From positions 30,199-94,198 of the forward strand of contig JACYLQ010000046.1 of assembly GCA_015272395.1 (NCBI GenBank): a DNA stretch of 64,000 nt. Reading direction: 5' to 3'. The position numbers and the translations under genes are program-made. Below the pieces are notes generated by a model that saw only the letters and a list, made by a program, of their open reading frames with translations, did not search any database and was not told the origin of the DNA. This stretch comes from Calothrix sp. C42_A2020_038 (GTDB lineage: Bacteria; Cyanobacteriota; Cyanobacteriia; Cyanobacteriales; Nostocaceae). Of this stretch, positions 63,528 to 64,000 are shown in pieces; position 1 is the first letter of the stretch, and each line of letters begins with the position of its first letter.

Positions 63528-63884
63528 ATGACTATGTTGAAGAAATCATTAATTCTCGGTGCCTTAGCAGCATTAACAATGGCGCCAGCAGCATTTGCAG
63601 GTCAGCAAGTACAAGGCAACACCACCGTTACCAACATCAGTGCAGGTAGTGTCGGTAATGGCAACAGAACCAACATCAACAATACAACTAATGTTGGTCA
63701 GCATCAAGGCAGTTATAAAGCTCACCCTTATCGTAGACACGCGCGTAAGTGCGCCACTGGCAGCCAAGTTCAAGGTAATGTTACCGACACCAGTATTGCA
63801 GTAGGTAATGTTGGCAACCGTAACCGCACCAATGTTAATAACGTAACCAACGTTAACCAAACTCAGTCTGCTGTTTGCTACTAA
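63528..63884 (+). CDS. secreted Asn-rich repeat protein, curlin-like, tandem copy 1
   Basis: A 118-residue protein beginning MTMLKKSLILGALAALTMAP, with a signal peptide ending AFAG. The mature part has two imperfect copies of about 34 residues (QVQGNTTVTNISAGSVGNGN with TNINNTTNVGQ; QVQGNVTDTSIAVGNVGNRN with TNVNNVTNVNQ) separated by a basic linker (YRRHARK). The Gln/Asn-rich, GN-spaced pattern resembles curlin-type beta-repeats, so an amyloid or fibre function is possible. An upstream frame from 63474 exists, but AATAAGG at 63518-63524 favours 63528. Confidence 0.72.
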   Translation: MTMLKKSLILGALAALTMAPAAFAGQQVQGNTTVTNISAGSVGNGNRTNINNTTNVGQHQGSYKAHPYRRHARKCATGSQVQGNVTDTSIAVGNVGNRNRTNVNNVTNVNQTQSAVCY

Positions 63885-63890
63885 AACACT

Positions 63891-63922
63891 AGATTCCTGA
63901 TATATTCAAAAGTCGGGAATCT
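63891..63922 (+). terminator. hairpin after the Asn-rich gene
   Basis: AGATTCCTGA and TCGGGAATCT (63891-63900 and 63913-63922) form a stem just after the stop codon. It matches the hairpin family at 259 and 53588. Confidence 0.6.
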
Positions 63923-63966
63923 CAACCTCAAATAACTTTTGACCACACACACAACTAATAAGGTTT

Positions 63967-64000
63967 ATGACTATGTTGAAGAAATCATTAATTCTCGGTG
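63967..64000 (+). CDS. second copy of the Asn-rich gene, cut by the window edge
   Basis: The last 55 bases (63946-64000) are identical to 63507-63561, including the ribosome binding site and the start MTMLKKSLILG. A second paralogue therefore begins here and continues beyond the window. Confidence 0.8.
   Translation, partial: MTMLKKSLILG

Noticed and set aside
1..64000. CRISPR arrays and tRNA or rRNA genes
   Set aside because: No regularly spaced direct repeats of 25-40 bp, no TTCGAATC-type tRNA arm with matching acceptor stem, and no rRNA-like stretch were found by reading.

Overview
The window comes from a filamentous, hormogonium-forming cyanobacterium, probably of the Nostocales. The evidence is a hormogonium-polysaccharide cluster (hpsL-N-O-P), phycobilin-type heme oxygenase, an SLH/OprB porin, DUF1822/DUF928/CHASE2-CHAT proteins, and heptanucleotide tandem repeats (STRRs). 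The usual cyanobacterial palindrome HIP1 (GCGATCGC) is almost absent; I saw one copy, at 30223. The hexamer GGCGCC occurs roughly 80 times by eye, so it looks like an alternate HIP.

Layout. 1-16042 is mostly housekeeping: porin, a membrane protein, threonine synthase (thrC), small hypotheticals, the hopanoid side-chain genes hpnJ-hpnK-hpnI (cyclitol-ether pathway), TPR proteins, an AbrB-family membrane protein, a cryptochrome/photolyase remnant and a zinc metalloprotease. 16043-32189 is an accessory island with a decayed IS110-like fragment on its left and a truncated IS4-like transposase and broken acyltransferase on its right. It holds a GIY-YIG nuclease with a small partner, an ImmA/IrrE-PIN pair, a HigB/HigA-type toxin-antitoxin pair, a HerA-NurA pair, and a tightly packed seven-gene operon (25530-31459): nucleotidyltransferase-like protein, XRE-ImmA regulator, zinc-binding DUF4186-like protein, radical SAM enzyme, DPPW methyltransferase, ASCH protein and P-loop kinase. 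A perfect 20-bp palindrome occurs three times in the intergenic DNA of this island only.

32273-42217 carries pepP and a signalling locus of CHAT protease-like proteins, a sigma-70 factor, DUF1822, a CHAT-CHASE2 membrane protein and DUF928. 42598-47199 holds a Cys-rich secreted protein, the cobalt/nickel ECF transporter cbiMNQO and an aldo/keto reductase. 47618-53550 holds two tandem secreted paralogues, a DUF4336 protein, ho1 and glmM. 53697-60232 holds an acyltransferase and the hps cluster. The right end has an antitoxin with a truncated RelE toxin, a TnpB remnant, a large TPR protein, and the start of a tandem family of Asn-rich, curlin-like secreted proteins.

The seven-gene operon is the best candidate for an undescribed system. 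Its content (radical SAM, methyltransferase, nucleotide-binding ASCH, kinase, and a regulator with a protease domain) suggests a regulated nucleotide or nucleic-acid modification pathway, perhaps defensive. That role is inference. The palindrome family, the MITE-like repeats that abut stop codons, and the CHAT/CHASE2/sigma locus are the other main points of interest.
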